DNA from: an uncultured Dehalococcoidia bacterium
GTDB taxonomy: Bacteria; Chloroflexota; Dehalococcoidia; Tepidiformales; Tepidiformaceae
DNA length: 20,210 nucleotides
Direction of reading: 5' to 3'
Assembly: GCA_937954195.1 (NCBI GenBank)
Contig: CALFYR010000264.1
Span: 1 to 20,210 of the forward strand
Below are positions 13,076 through 20,210 of this stretch, in pieces. A program made the position numbers and the translations under genes. Positions within the stretch are counted from its first letter, which is position 1; every line of letters begins with the position of its first letter. The notes under the pieces were generated by a model. It saw nothing but the letters and a program-made list of their open reading frames with translations, was not told where the DNA came from and did no database searches.

Positions 13076-14239
13076 CTACCCGTAGACCAGGCTCCGGTCG
13101 ATCATCGAACGGCTGATCACCACGCGTTGTACCTGGCTCGTACCTTCGACAATCATCAGCTGGCGGGCGTCCCGGTAGTGGCGCTCCAGCGGATGGTCCT
13201 TCATGTAGCCCTGGGCCCCGAGCACCTGCAGCGCGTCGAAGGCCACCTTGTTCGCCATCTCGGTGGCGTACGCCTTCGCGATCGAGAGGTTGTGGGCGTA
13301 TTGCTTCATGAACTTGCCCTGATCCACCATCCACGCCGCCTTGTAGACCAGGTTGCGCGCCGCCTCAATCTGGATCGCCATATCCGCGAACATGAACTGG
13401 ATAGCCTCGAAATCAATGACGGAGTTCCCGAACGCCTTCCGTTCGCGCGCCCACTCGAGCGCGTACGCCGCTGCGCCTTCGGCGAGGCCGACGCCACGTG
13501 CCCCGACCGTCGGGCGCATGGAGTTCAACGTGAGCATCGCGTGATTGAATCCGGCTCCCTCGGCGCCACCCAGCAGGTTCTCCGCCGGGACACGAACATC
13601 GCTAAAGCTGAAATGCGCCGTTGGTACGCTGCGCACACCCATCTTGTCGTCCGTCCGGTCGATGTTCACGCCGGGTGCGTGGGCATCCACCACAAAGGCA
13701 GAGATGCCCTTCGCTCCGGGGCCGCCCGTGCGGGCGAACACGGTCAGCTGGTCGGCCACCGTGCCGCCGGAGATGTACACCTTGTTGCCGTTGAGGATGT
13801 AGTCGTCCCCGTCGCGGGTGGCGCGAGTCTGCAGGTTCGCCGCGTCGGAACCATGGTCCGGCTCGGTCAGGCAGAATGCCGCCTTGCGGTCGCCGTTCGC
13901 GAGTGCGGGCAGCCACTTCTGCTGCTGCTCAGATGTGCCACCGAACATGATTGGCCGGGTGGGAAGTCCGCTCAGAACCAGCATCAGGCCGGCGCCACAT
14001 TCGTACTTCGCCACCTCTTCGATCGCGAGGCACAGCGGCAGGATGCCGTTCCCCGTGCCCCCCATCGATTCGGGGATCGCCATGCCGAGGAGCCCTGCCT
14101 TCTTGAAGGCATCGAAGTAGTCGTGCGGGTACTCGCCGGTCTCATCGAGCTCCTTCGCCCGCGGCGCCACCACATCTTTGGCGATACGGCGGGCTGTTTC
14201 CTTGATCAGCTTCTGCTCTTCGGTGAGCTCGAAATCCAT
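13076..14239 (-). CDS. Acyl-CoA dehydrogenase
   Basis: A 387-residue FAD-dependent acyl-CoA dehydrogenase that introduces the alpha-beta double bond in acyl-CoA. It opens with MDFELTEEQKLIKETARRIA, then CLTEPDHGSDAANLQTRA (flavin and substrate loop), YILNGNKVYISGG, VRVPAENLLG, ERKAFGNSV, ALQVLGAQGYMKDHPLERHYRDAR and the C-terminal IVEGTSQVQR with the catalytic glutamate position of the short- and medium-chain enzymes. The chain-length preference cannot be read by eye. The ATG has AGGAG nine bases upstream. It is the first gene of its transcript, with a long inverted repeat (14289-14324) in the divergent region. Confidence 0.94.
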   Translation of the reverse strand: MDFELTEEQKLIKETARRIAKDVVAPRAKELDETGEYPHDYFDAFKKAGLLGMAIPESMGGTGNGILPLCLAIEEVAKYECGAGLMLVLSGLPTRPIMFGGTSEQQQKWLPALANGDRKAAFCLTEPDHGSDAANLQTRATRDGDDYILNGNKVYISGGTVADQLTVFARTGGPGAKGISAFVVDAHAPGVNIDRTDDKMGVRSVPTAHFSFSDVRVPAENLLGGAEGAGFNHAMLTLNSMRPTVGARGVGLAEGAAAYALEWARERKAFGNSVIDFEAIQFMFADMAIQIEAARNLVYKAAWMVDQGKFMKQYAHNLSIAKAYATEMANKVAFDALQVLGAQGYMKDHPLERHYRDARQLMIVEGTSQVQRVVISRSMIDRSLVYG

Positions 14240-14288
14240 GGCGTGTTACTCCTGCGGCGAAACGTGAGCGCCTATTGAACCATGGGCG

Positions 14289-14324
14289 GCGCGTTGGCGG
14301 ACAGCAACGTCCGTCCTAACGCGC
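14289..14324. promoter_or_regulatory. Long imperfect inverted repeat in the divergent region
   Basis: GCGCGTT (14289-14295) pairs with AACGCGC (14318-14324), and inside it GGCGGAC (14296-14302) pairs with GTCCG-t-CC (14309-14316) with two bulged T residues and a 6-base loop. It sits between the divergent acyl-CoA dehydrogenase and esterase genes, so an operator (for example of a TetR-type fatty-acid regulator) is plausible. No terminator T-tract follows. The rest of the 191-base gap 14240-14430 shows only the two ribosome sites. Confidence 0.45.
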
Positions 14325-14430
14325 TTCCAACAACTGTTCAGACACCTTACCGGGCCCGCGTCACCGGAGTGACGCCCCACGCCATTCCCCTGACATCACA
14401 GCGCCGTAAGGCGCCCACAGGAGCAATCAC

Positions 14431-15417
14431 ATGAAGCAGTGGTTCATTTTGGCGGCGGCCCTTTCCTTTGCCGCTTTGGCGGCAGCCTGCATCGGAATGG
14501 GCGAAGGCGATGCTCGCCCGGGCCCGGAAACACCCAGCCCGATCCTCACATCCATCACTCCGGAACCGGCGACATCCTCGGGGCCGGCGCGTCCTGGCCG
14601 CACGTCCGCACTCGAACCGAACGAAACCGTCACGTTCTGCGAGCCTGTGGAGGGCGTCGAGCTCCTGATGGACATCTACTACCCCGTTGGCCACTCAGCG
14701 GAGGATGAAGCGCCCGCTATCGTCTATGTCCACGGCGGCGGCTGGACGACCGGCACGCGAACCGCCGGCGAAGGGATTCGCTACTTCCGCGGCCTTTTGG
14801 AGAGCGGGTTCGTCATCTTCGCGGTCGACTACCGGCTCTCTCCCGAGTACCAGTTCCCCGCCCACATCCAGGATGTGCAGTGCGCAGTGAGGCATATTCG
14901 TGCAAACGCCGGCTCCTACGGCATCGATTCCACGCGCATCGGGGCAATTGGCGGAAGCGCGGGCGGCCACCTCGTGAACCTGCTCGGCACCGCCGAAGAT
15001 GGCGACTTCGAAATGGTCGGCGGCTACGAGGACTACTCAAGCGACGTCTCAGTGGTCGTCAGCCTCTTCGGCGCCAGCGATTTCAGCGACCCCAACATGG
15101 CGACCCACAACGAGGGCCATGCGGAAGTATTTGGGACGGCGGACCCCGAATCCGATGAGCTTCAGGCCGCCAGCCCGGTGAACTACGTCAGTTCCGACGA
15201 CGCGACCTTCCTGATCCTGCACGGCGAAGACGACCCGGTTGTCCCGATCAGTCAATCCCAGATCTTCTCCGCCGCCCTCGAAGCGGCCGGTGTCGATGTC
15301 ACCTTCGTGACGGTGGAAAACGCCGGCCACGGGTTCTCGCCGACCGACGGGGTGCCGAGCCCGAGCGCCACCGAGCTGATCGTCATGGTCACGGAGTTCT
15401 TCGGGGCCGAACTCTAA
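14431..15417 (+). CDS. Alpha/beta-hydrolase lipoprotein, carboxylesterase of the HGGG type
   Basis: A 328-residue esterase exported as a lipoprotein. The signal MKQWFILAAALSF and lipobox LAAAC give Cys20 as the lipidated residue, followed by a Thr/Pro-rich spacer (TPSPILTSITPEPATSSGP). The catalytic domain begins near residue 65. Oxyanion motif HGGGW is at 101-105, nucleophile Ser176 in GGSAGGH, acid Asp267/268 in HGEDDPVVP, and His300 in GHGF: the BD-FAE/hormone-sensitive-lipase type. It should act outside the cytoplasmic membrane on short esters. AGGAG seven bases before the ATG supports the start. A stem-loop terminator follows at 15429-15450. Confidence 0.92.
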   Translation: MKQWFILAAALSFAALAAACIGMGEGDARPGPETPSPILTSITPEPATSSGPARPGRTSALEPNETVTFCEPVEGVELLMDIYYPVGHSAEDEAPAIVYVHGGGWTTGTRTAGEGIRYFRGLLESGFVIFAVDYRLSPEYQFPAHIQDVQCAVRHIRANAGSYGIDSTRIGAIGGSAGGHLVNLLGTAEDGDFEMVGGYEDYSSDVSVVVSLFGASDFSDPNMATHNEGHAEVFGTADPESDELQAASPVNYVSSDDATFLILHGEDDPVVPISQSQIFSAALEAAGVDVTFVTVENAGHGFSPTDGVPSPSATELIVMVTEFFGAEL

Positions 15418-15428
15418 GGGCCACTTCA

Positions 15429-15450
15429 GGGGCCGGCTGCTCGGCCCCTT
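15429..15450 (+). terminator. Stem-loop terminator after the lipoprotein esterase
   Basis: GGGGCCG (15429-15435) and CGGCCCC (15442-15448) with a 6-base loop, starting 12 bases after the stop codon and followed by TT. The T-tract is short, so efficiency is uncertain. Confidence 0.55.
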
Positions 15451-15474
15451 CCGGTGGACGCTTCGTGAATCCCA

Positions 15475-15504
15475 TTGTGAGCGGTGGCCGGCCGGGCGTA
15501 TGCT
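15475..15504 (+). promoter_or_regulatory. Promoter of the metalloprotease operon
   Basis: TTGTGA (15475-15480) and TATGCT (15499-15504) are separated by 18 bases. The -10 ends nine bases before a GTG at 15514, so the leader would be only about 2-4 bases. This position argues for 15514 over the upstream GTG at 15484. Confidence 0.5.
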
Positions 15505-15513
15505 CCGTGCACC

Positions 15514-17982
15514 GTGGCCCAACGCTCGCGCAACGCACGTCAAACCCGCCCTCGAAGGGTTGAGGCTACCAACGATTCCACGCGTGGCCTGGAGCGGAAC
15601 TCAGGCGAGCAAGCGCCCGGCCCTGAAGTGGCCATCCGAACGCTCCAGGCGCGCGTCGGCAACGGAGCGGTCCAGCGCATGATCCAGCGCAAGATGCGCG
15701 ATCAGAGGGGCCTCGTGCAGCGAGATGACGACGTCATCTACATGGACGAGCAGGGTGTCGGGCAAAAGCAGCCGGATCAGACCAAGAGCCACGGCACCTT
15801 CTTTATGGATTCGTCGGGCGTCGGGCACAAAGAGCCGGATAAGTCCAAGTCCCACGGCACCTTCTTCATGGATGAAAGCGGCGTCGGGCACAAAGAACCC
15901 GACAAGTCGCCCAAGCGGTCCACACCGTTCTTCATGGACTCCTCCGGCGTGGGGCACGACAAACCGGATGACGTCAACACGACCGTCGCGAAGGTCCTGG
16001 ACATCATCAAGAAGGGTCACGACGAGGGCATCACGGAGGCTGCCAAAGTCAGCACCGGTATGTCGCAGTGGCCGGCCCGGCTCGTCCTGGCCGAAGCGAA
16101 GAAGGCCGAGGCGCTCCTGGCTTACAACACGGGCCGGGCACTCTGGAATGTTGAGGCTGCCGACTCCGGAGTGAACGCGGCCACCCAGGCCGAACTTGCC
16201 GAAGCCGCGGCCGCCGAGGCCAAGAAGCACCACGAGGACACGGAAGCCGAAAGCAAAAACGTCCAGGTGGCAGCGGCCAAGATCATCGCGTTCGGCTCCA
16301 ACTTCGCCAAGAACCGCAAGCAGTTCGGCAAGGACAAGGGCGGCTGGCTCGGTCTGAACAGCCCGCTCACTACGGCAGCCGTGATGACCATCTCCCAGAT
16401 GTTCGACAACCAGGGCAAGATTTCCCAGGCCGCAATCGACCTCTCGAACACCGTCGATACCGAGCTGGCAAAGTTCAAGAAAGCCTCCGATGACGCCGCC
16501 GAAGCCGCCACGAAGGCCTGGAACGGCATCAGTTCTTCCGGTGGAAACACGTTCACCGTCGTTGGGATCCTTCAGCAGAAACTCAATGCGACGCGGCCGG
16601 ACGGTGTCGAGCGCACCCCCATCACGGCGCTCTACGACAGCAAGACCAAAGGTATGGTCCGGGCATACCAGGGGACGAAAGGGATCACCCCATCCGATAG
16701 GGCAGACGTCGCCACGTGGACGGCTATCGATGCCGATGCGCCCTCAATCGTGGTCAACGGGCAGCTCACCGTGAAATCGAAGGAAGAGGCCTCGGGCTCA
16801 ACTCCATTCGATGGCACCGTGCATCCGTGGCTCGAATCGGGCTCCAAGGGCAATGCGGTCAAGGAACTCCAGCAGCGGCTGAACAACTGGCTCGGGACGC
16901 AACCCGCGGTCCCGAAGCCTCCCTTCAAGCCCCTCAAGGTCGATGGGAGTTTTGGCTGGAAGGTCAAGGCGGCGGTGAAGGCGTTTCAGCGGTCAGTCAA
17001 CATCCAGGACAACGGCAAGGTTGGCAAACTCACGTGGGGAGAACTGGATAAGGTCCCCGGAGGCATCACCAGCGGCGCCCAACAGTTCTATAGCGAAGAG
17101 GTCGTGGAAGGCGCCACTGCCGGGGGTACCTCCGCGTTCGATTGGGACATCAAGGATGGGAAGATCACCATCACCGTCCATATCAAGTTTTCCGGGTACA
17201 GCGGCCATGCCATGGTCAACACGTGGCTGGATGACATCAGATCGGTCTGGAACAACTACAAGGCGGTCGAACAGGGCGTCGGCGTGCCGCGTGAATTCGA
17301 TATCCAGTTCAACCCGGTGAAGTCCAGCAAAGGCATCCACAAGGTGAAGGTCCGGAAGCCGACCAAGAAGGACCCGAACCCCCGTTCCGACACGGACAAC
17401 TGGTACGTCAACGACACTCGGCGAGGCCTCGCGCCCCACGAGTTCGGCCACCTGGTCGGGTTCGATGATGAATACAACCGCCCGGAAGAGGCGTACGTGA
17501 AGACCACCGGCCTCGAGCCCTCTGTCGGCCAGACGCGCGCGACGGACGGCACGTCTTCGACCGTTGTCGCCGACGAGATCAATTCCATCCTCACCGGCAA
17601 CCCAACGAAAACGAAAGACGAACGCCTCGGTCTCGTCGCCGACAAGCTCGATACCCACGGGATCGCGACGGGAGCCTTCGCGCGGCTCGTTGCGCAGCGG
17701 TTCGCCTCACGGCACGGACTGAACGGCGCGGCAGACATCTCGCAATTCTTCTATCGCTACAACGACAAGGATTGGACCGAGAACCTCACGCGGGTGACTG
17801 AGCCGTTCACGATCTCCAACGGCGGGCTCATGGGCGAAATGACCAGCAACCTCGCCCGCGGGCAGGACCTGACCACGCTGGCTCCCCACGAACACCCGGT
17901 GCAGCCACGCCACGTCCAGTCCTTCGCGAACCTGATGGCCCTCGCATTCCCGGGGACCAACTGGAAGGCCGCCCGGCGGTGA
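15514..17982 (+). CDS. Large multidomain zinc metalloprotease with injection-system-type N-terminus and peptidoglycan-binding domains
   Basis: An 822-residue protein. A basic N-terminus is followed by LQARVGNGAVQRMIQRK (44-60) and GLVQRD (66-71); such LQ-R--GN-AV-R segments are recalled from proteins associated with extracellular contractile injection systems, often with DUF4157. Four tandem repeats of 21-22 residues follow (about 75-153). Residues 160-340 are helical and Ala/Glu/Lys-rich. Two peptidoglycan-binding-type domains lie at about 345-405 (VVGILQQKLN, KGMVRAYQ) and 440-512 (VKELQQRLN, VKAAVKAFQ). The catalytic region includes HEFGHLVGFDDEY (642-654), an HExxHxxGxxD zincin motif, with a possible Met-turn GGLMGEM around Met773. 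There is no classical signal peptide. The GTG at 15514 is chosen for its promoter spacing; 15484 would add ten residues. The stop overlaps the next gene. Delivery to, or action on, another cell is inference; a cell-wall-associated protease is the alternative. Confidence 0.78.
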   Translation: MAQRSRNARQTRPRRVEATNDSTRGLERNSGEQAPGPEVAIRTLQARVGNGAVQRMIQRKMRDQRGLVQRDDDVIYMDEQGVGQKQPDQTKSHGTFFMDSSGVGHKEPDKSKSHGTFFMDESGVGHKEPDKSPKRSTPFFMDSSGVGHDKPDDVNTTVAKVLDIIKKGHDEGITEAAKVSTGMSQWPARLVLAEAKKAEALLAYNTGRALWNVEAADSGVNAATQAELAEAAAAEAKKHHEDTEAESKNVQVAAAKIIAFGSNFAKNRKQFGKDKGGWLGLNSPLTTAAVMTISQMFDNQGKISQAAIDLSNTVDTELAKFKKASDDAAEAATKAWNGISSSGGNTFTVVGILQQKLNATRPDGVERTPITALYDSKTKGMVRAYQGTKGITPSDRADVATWTAIDADAPSIVVNGQLTVKSKEEASGSTPFDGTVHPWLESGSKGNAVKELQQRLNNWLGTQPAVPKPPFKPLKVDGSFGWKVKAAVKAFQRSVNIQDNGKVGKLTWGELDKVPGGITSGAQQFYSEEVVEGATAGGTSAFDWDIKDGKITITVHIKFSGYSGHAMVNTWLDDIRSVWNNYKAVEQGVGVPREFDIQFNPVKSSKGIHKVKVRKPTKKDPNPRSDTDNWYVNDTRRGLAPHEFGHLVGFDDEYNRPEEAYVKTTGLEPSVGQTRATDGTSSTVVADEINSILTGNPTKTKDERLGLVADKLDTHGIATGAFARLVAQRFASRHGLNGAADISQFFYRYNDKDWTENLTRVTEPFTISNGGLMGEMTSNLARGQDLTTLAPHEHPVQPRHVQSFANLMALAFPGTNWKAARR
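15736..15972 (+). repeat. Four tandem 63-66-bp repeats inside the metalloprotease gene
   Basis: The Met codon of the FFMD/YMDE element recurs at 15742, 15805, 15868 and 15934, a period of 63, 63 and 66 bases. The protein consensus is FFMDSSGVGHKEPDKS with a short KSHGT-like linker. The two middle units are nearly identical, also in codons, indicating recent duplication; the first and last have diverged. Confidence 0.88.
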
Positions 17983-18665
17983 CCGTGATCACGTACCACC
18001 GAACCGGCGGACCCGCGCCGCGGAGCGATGAACTCCTTGAAGTTGAGGATTCCGGGGCGGCTACGCTAAGGCGCGTCGTGAACGAAGGCGCCGTGGGGGA
18101 GTTCGCGGACGGCGCCTCCGATTCCCGCTCGCGGAAGCTTGCGAAGGCTATCGGGGCTGCGGCGGGAACCGAGGTTCGATTCCAGCCGCCTGGACGCCCG
18201 CCCTACGAGACGGAGGAAATTGTCGCTGGCAGCGATACGTTCCGATTCACGCCCCATCAGAAAGTCCCGAAGCCCGTGGACCGGCTGAGGGACCAATTGG
18301 TCAACCTCGCGGCCGAACTCGTCGAGCACCCGGTCAGCGCCCTGCGCCTCACGCTCGAACCCCCGAAACTCACGATCACCGCCGTCGGTTCACAGCCTTC
18401 TGAGGTGGAGTGGAACGGCGCGGTGACGTTCGACCTCTTCGGCGAGGACGAGTCCATCGAGCGTTCGGGCCAACTCGAACTGGGAGTGGCGCCGGGGCCA
18501 ACCAGCGTGGACCCCGGCTGGTCGGCCGAGGTCGAACTGCCGGCCGACGTCAACTTCAACGCGAAGAAAACGCTCCAGGTCCGCGCGACCCTCCGAATGA
18601 AGTTTGCCGATGGCCGATGGCGCGATGCCCAGGTCACCGCGGTCGCCGGCAAGGGTTGGACCTAG
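17979..18665 (+). CDS. Partner protein of the metalloprotease, emfourin-like N-terminus, function unproven
   Basis: A 228-residue protein starting at a GTG that overlaps the protease stop codon by four bases, so the two are translated together. The N-terminal part ITYHRTGGPAP, then LEVEDSGAAT and GEFAD, recalls the small metalloprotease inhibitor emfourin (pattern: strand, R-S/T-G-G, hydrophobic strand, then a Leu-rich helix). That resemblance is by eye and weak. Residues 115-228 look like an all-beta domain (LRLTLEPPKLTITAVG, AVTFDLFGEDESIE, LQVRATLRMKFADG). No signal peptide is evident. Two start codons in frame (17979, 17985) differ by two residues. Roles consistent with position are inhibitor, immunity protein or chaperone of the protease. 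A stem-loop follows at 18681-18706. Confidence 0.68.
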   Translation: MTVITYHRTGGPAPRSDELLEVEDSGAATLRRVVNEGAVGEFADGASDSRSRKLAKAIGAAAGTEVRFQPPGRPPYETEEIVAGSDTFRFTPHQKVPKPVDRLRDQLVNLAAELVEHPVSALRLTLEPPKLTITAVGSQPSEVEWNGAVTFDLFGEDESIERSGQLELGVAPGPTSVDPGWSAEVELPADVNFNAKKTLQVRATLRMKFADGRWRDAQVTAVAGKGWT

Positions 18666-18680
18666 CGCCGGGAACGAAAC

Positions 18681-18706
18681 AGCCACGGCCCTTTCGAGCC
18701 GTGGCT
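18681..18706. terminator. Stem-loop between convergent genes
   Basis: AGCCACGGC (18681-18689) pairs perfectly with GCCGTGGCT (18698-18706) around eight bases. It lies 15 bases after the protease-partner gene and 25 bases beyond the permease stop on the other strand, so it can serve both transcripts; the following GGAATTGGTTCGTT and, on the other strand, GTTTCG are only partly T-rich. Confidence 0.7.
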
Positions 18707-18731
18707 GGAATTGGTTCGTTACCTTTCGGCA

Positions 18732-20210
18732 CTACTCGTAACGCAGCGCCTCTGCCACCGGCACGCGCGATGCGCCGCGGCTTGGCCACCACGTCATCAT
18801 CAGCGAGAACACGAACGAGGCGGCGATGACGAAGACGATTTCGGCCCAGGGCATCGTAAAGGAGATGTCGGCCCCTTCAGTGAAGGTTTCCGAGGTGAGG
18901 AGGTTGCGGCCCAGGACCGCTCCGCCTACGACTCCGGAAAGGATGCCCATGACGGCGACGAAGCTGGATTCAAACAGGAACGTCAGGGTGACGATCCCGC
19001 GCTGGTAGCCAATCGCCCGCAGCATACCGATCTGCTGACGACGTTCCACCACGGAGCGGAAGGCGATGACCCCGAGGCCGGCGATGCCAACCAGCAGGCC
19101 GAGCGCCATGAACGCCTGGAACATCCGGTTGAATGCCGTGTTGGTAGCGCCCAGGTCCTCGATGATCTTTTCGACGGATGCAGCCTCAATGCCGCGAACG
19201 GCCAGGGCCGATTCGATCTGGCGTGCTGCCTCGCGGCTATCGACGTCTTCGTCCAGGCGGACGTAGGTGCGTCGGTAGTTCGGCGTGCCGAGGAGTTCGG
19301 TATAGGCCTCTTCGTTCACGTAGATGCCGGCCATCGTCGACTTCGGAAGGGTAACTTTGAGGATTCCGACGATGGTGACGGTGGTTTCGGTGCCGCGTGC
19401 GGCATCGCGAATGGTGACGGTGATGGGGTTGAAGATGTTGTTGTCGAGTTCCGCGTCCTCGGCGCTCCAATCATAGCTACCGTTGAAGTCGATCCCGACG
19501 ACCGAGTTGTCGGCAAGAGCCAGGGTCGGGTCGTTTCGGACAGCTTCCATGACTTCGGCGGCGCTGCCATAGCCGGCCGCCGTCGCGTCGAGGGATGCTT
19601 CGAGCGAAGAAAGGAAGCCATCGTTGGCGCCAATCACCGGGTAGTAACCCTGGTTATCGACTCCGGCCTGGGAGATGGCCTGGGGACCGCTGGTGATGGT
19701 CACCTCGCCGGTGGCGGCTATCTGCCCGGCGACCGGGCTGCCCGACTCGGCCAGCGCGGCTGCGACATCGGAGACATCCGAGCTCTGGTTGGCAGTGACC
19801 ACGAGGTCGATGTTGCCCTTGGCATCGGCACCGGCGAAGGCGGTCTGGAAGTTCGCGAGGATGACGCTGAAGACCGTCAAGGAGAAGACGATGAGCGAGA
19901 ACATCGCGATGGTCATGCCAGTCCGGAAGCGGTTGGCGAGCGGGTAGGCGACGGCCATCTTCAGGGCTGGCGCGATCTGCGTGATGCGTGCCGCCGCCGC
20001 TGAAAGAAGGGCGGTGGGGAGGATGATGCCGGCCAGGAGGTAGAGCAGTTCGCCGAGACCATCGCCCGAATCGGCGAGGGCGTAGCCAGCAACAGCGGTG
20101 CCGGCGGCGATTGCTCCGAGCAGCATCGCGACCCGGTAGGCGCCGGCACCATCGCCGCTGTTGAACAGGCGGGTGAGGAGGCGGGCGTTGAACACGATGA
20201 TGAGCGTGAA
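18732..20210 (-). CDS. FtsX-type ABC transporter permease, C-terminal part (runs off the right edge)
   Basis: The frame is open to 20210, so the N-terminal part of the protein is outside the window; 492 codons are visible. The internal GTG at 20195 is not the real start, since the codons before it (FTLII) continue a hydrophobic segment. Visible elements: hydrophobic helices in the first 75 residues, a transmembrane segment (TIAMFSLIVFSLTVFSVILANF), an extracellular MacB-like core of about 200 residues, then the FtsX domain with FMALGLLVGIAGLGVIAF, RSVVERRQQIGMLRAIGYQ and two further helices, and the canonical end VPVAEALRYE. This is the second half of a long duplicated permease, used for lipid, lipoprotein or peptide export with an ATPase encoded elsewhere. 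Confidence 0.9.
   Translation of the reverse strand, partial: FTLIIVFNARLLTRLFNSGDGAGAYRVAMLLGAIAAGTAVAGYALADSGDGLGELLYLLAGIILPTALLSAAAARITQIAPALKMAVAYPLANRFRTGMTIAMFSLIVFSLTVFSVILANFQTAFAGADAKGNIDLVVTANQSSDVSDVAAALAESGSPVAGQIAATGEVTITSGPQAISQAGVDNQGYYPVIGANDGFLSSLEASLDATAAGYGSAAEVMEAVRNDPTLALADNSVVGIDFNGSYDWSAEDAELDNNIFNPITVTIRDAARGTETTVTIVGILKVTLPKSTMAGIYVNEEAYTELLGTPNYRRTYVRLDEDVDSREAARQIESALAVRGIEAASVEKIIEDLGATNTAFNRMFQAFMALGLLVGIAGLGVIAFRSVVERRQQIGMLRAIGYQRGIVTLTFLFESSFVAVMGILSGVVGGAVLGRNLLTSETFTEGADISFTMPWAEIVFVIAASFVFSLMMTWWPSRGASRVPVAEALRYE

Noticed and set aside
13127..14278. Plus-strand open frame of 383 codons
   Set aside because: It is the mirror of the acyl-CoA dehydrogenase gene, which has clear family motifs; the translation resembles no protein.
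15484..15513. Earlier GTG start for the metalloprotease
   Set aside because: No ribosome site, and it would lie upstream of the predicted transcript start from TTGTGA-N18-TATGCT; not fully excluded.
14900..18700. A complete contractile injection or secretion locus
   Set aside because: No sheath, tube, baseplate, tail-fibre or AAA ATPase gene is present; only the leader motif of one protein points that way.
18711..20003. Plus-strand open frame of 430 codons
   Set aside because: It is antisense to the FtsX permease; its Asp/Gly/His-rich composition is typical of shadow frames.
1..20210. CRISPR array, tRNA/rRNA genes, transposons or integrase
   Set aside because: No regularly spaced repeats other than the in-gene array, no cloverleaf or rRNA-like sequence, and no transposase or integrase frame were seen; small RNA genes cannot be excluded by eye.

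Overview
The window is GC-rich, gene-dense bacterial DNA with about 22 protein-coding genes, no RNA genes, no CRISPR array and no insertion sequence that I can see. Lineage is inferred only: F420-type enzymes (an LLM-class oxidoreductase and a PPOX split-barrel protein), a Uma2 nuclease, TP-rich lipoproteins, an ECF41 sigma factor and several apparently leaderless genes fit Chloroflexota (Dehalococcoidia/Tepidiforma-like) best, with Actinomycetota as the alternative.

Layout. 1-3756 (minus strand): a truncated secreted Ig-like protein with its own sigma-70-type promoter, an ECF41 sigma factor, an FAD oxidoreductase in operon with it, and an LLM-class F420-type oxidoreductase. An exact match to the known ECF41 promoter lies just upstream of the oxidoreductase, so the sigma factor probably activates its own operon. 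3934-4796 (plus): two overlapping small coiled-coil proteins that look related to each other. 4828-7317 (minus): an acidic lipoprotein, a small zinc-ribbon protein, a GNAT acetyltransferase, enoyl-ACP reductase FabI and a RelE-type toxin-antitoxin pair; the last five genes run head to tail. 7404-11958 (plus): an MFS exporter, alpha/beta hydrolase, P-loop kinase, metallo-beta-lactamase-fold hydrolase, PPOX-like protein, then a Phd-VapC toxin-antitoxin module with a conspicuous operator. 11959-14239 (minus): Nudix hydrolase, Uma2 nuclease, acyl-CoA dehydrogenase. 14431-18665 (plus): a lipoprotein esterase, then a large multidomain metalloprotease and a translationally coupled partner. 18732-20210 (minus): the C-terminal part of an FtsX-type ABC permease running off the edge.

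The most interesting system is the pair at 15514-18665. The 822-residue protein has an N-terminal LQ-R--GN-AVQR segment of the kind found in proteins associated with extracellular contractile injection systems, four tandem 21-22-residue repeats, a helical region, two peptidoglycan-binding-type domains and an HEFGHLVGFDDEY zinc-protease motif. Its stop codon overlaps the start of a gene whose N-terminus resembles the protease inhibitor emfourin. I infer a secreted or injected metalloprotease with a cognate inhibitor or chaperone. No injection-system structural genes are in the window.

A second recurrent pattern is a TANNNT box 6-7 bases before the start codon of five genes (relB-like antitoxin, MFS, fabI, phd, uma2), and 9-10 bases before two more, which suggests leaderless transcripts.
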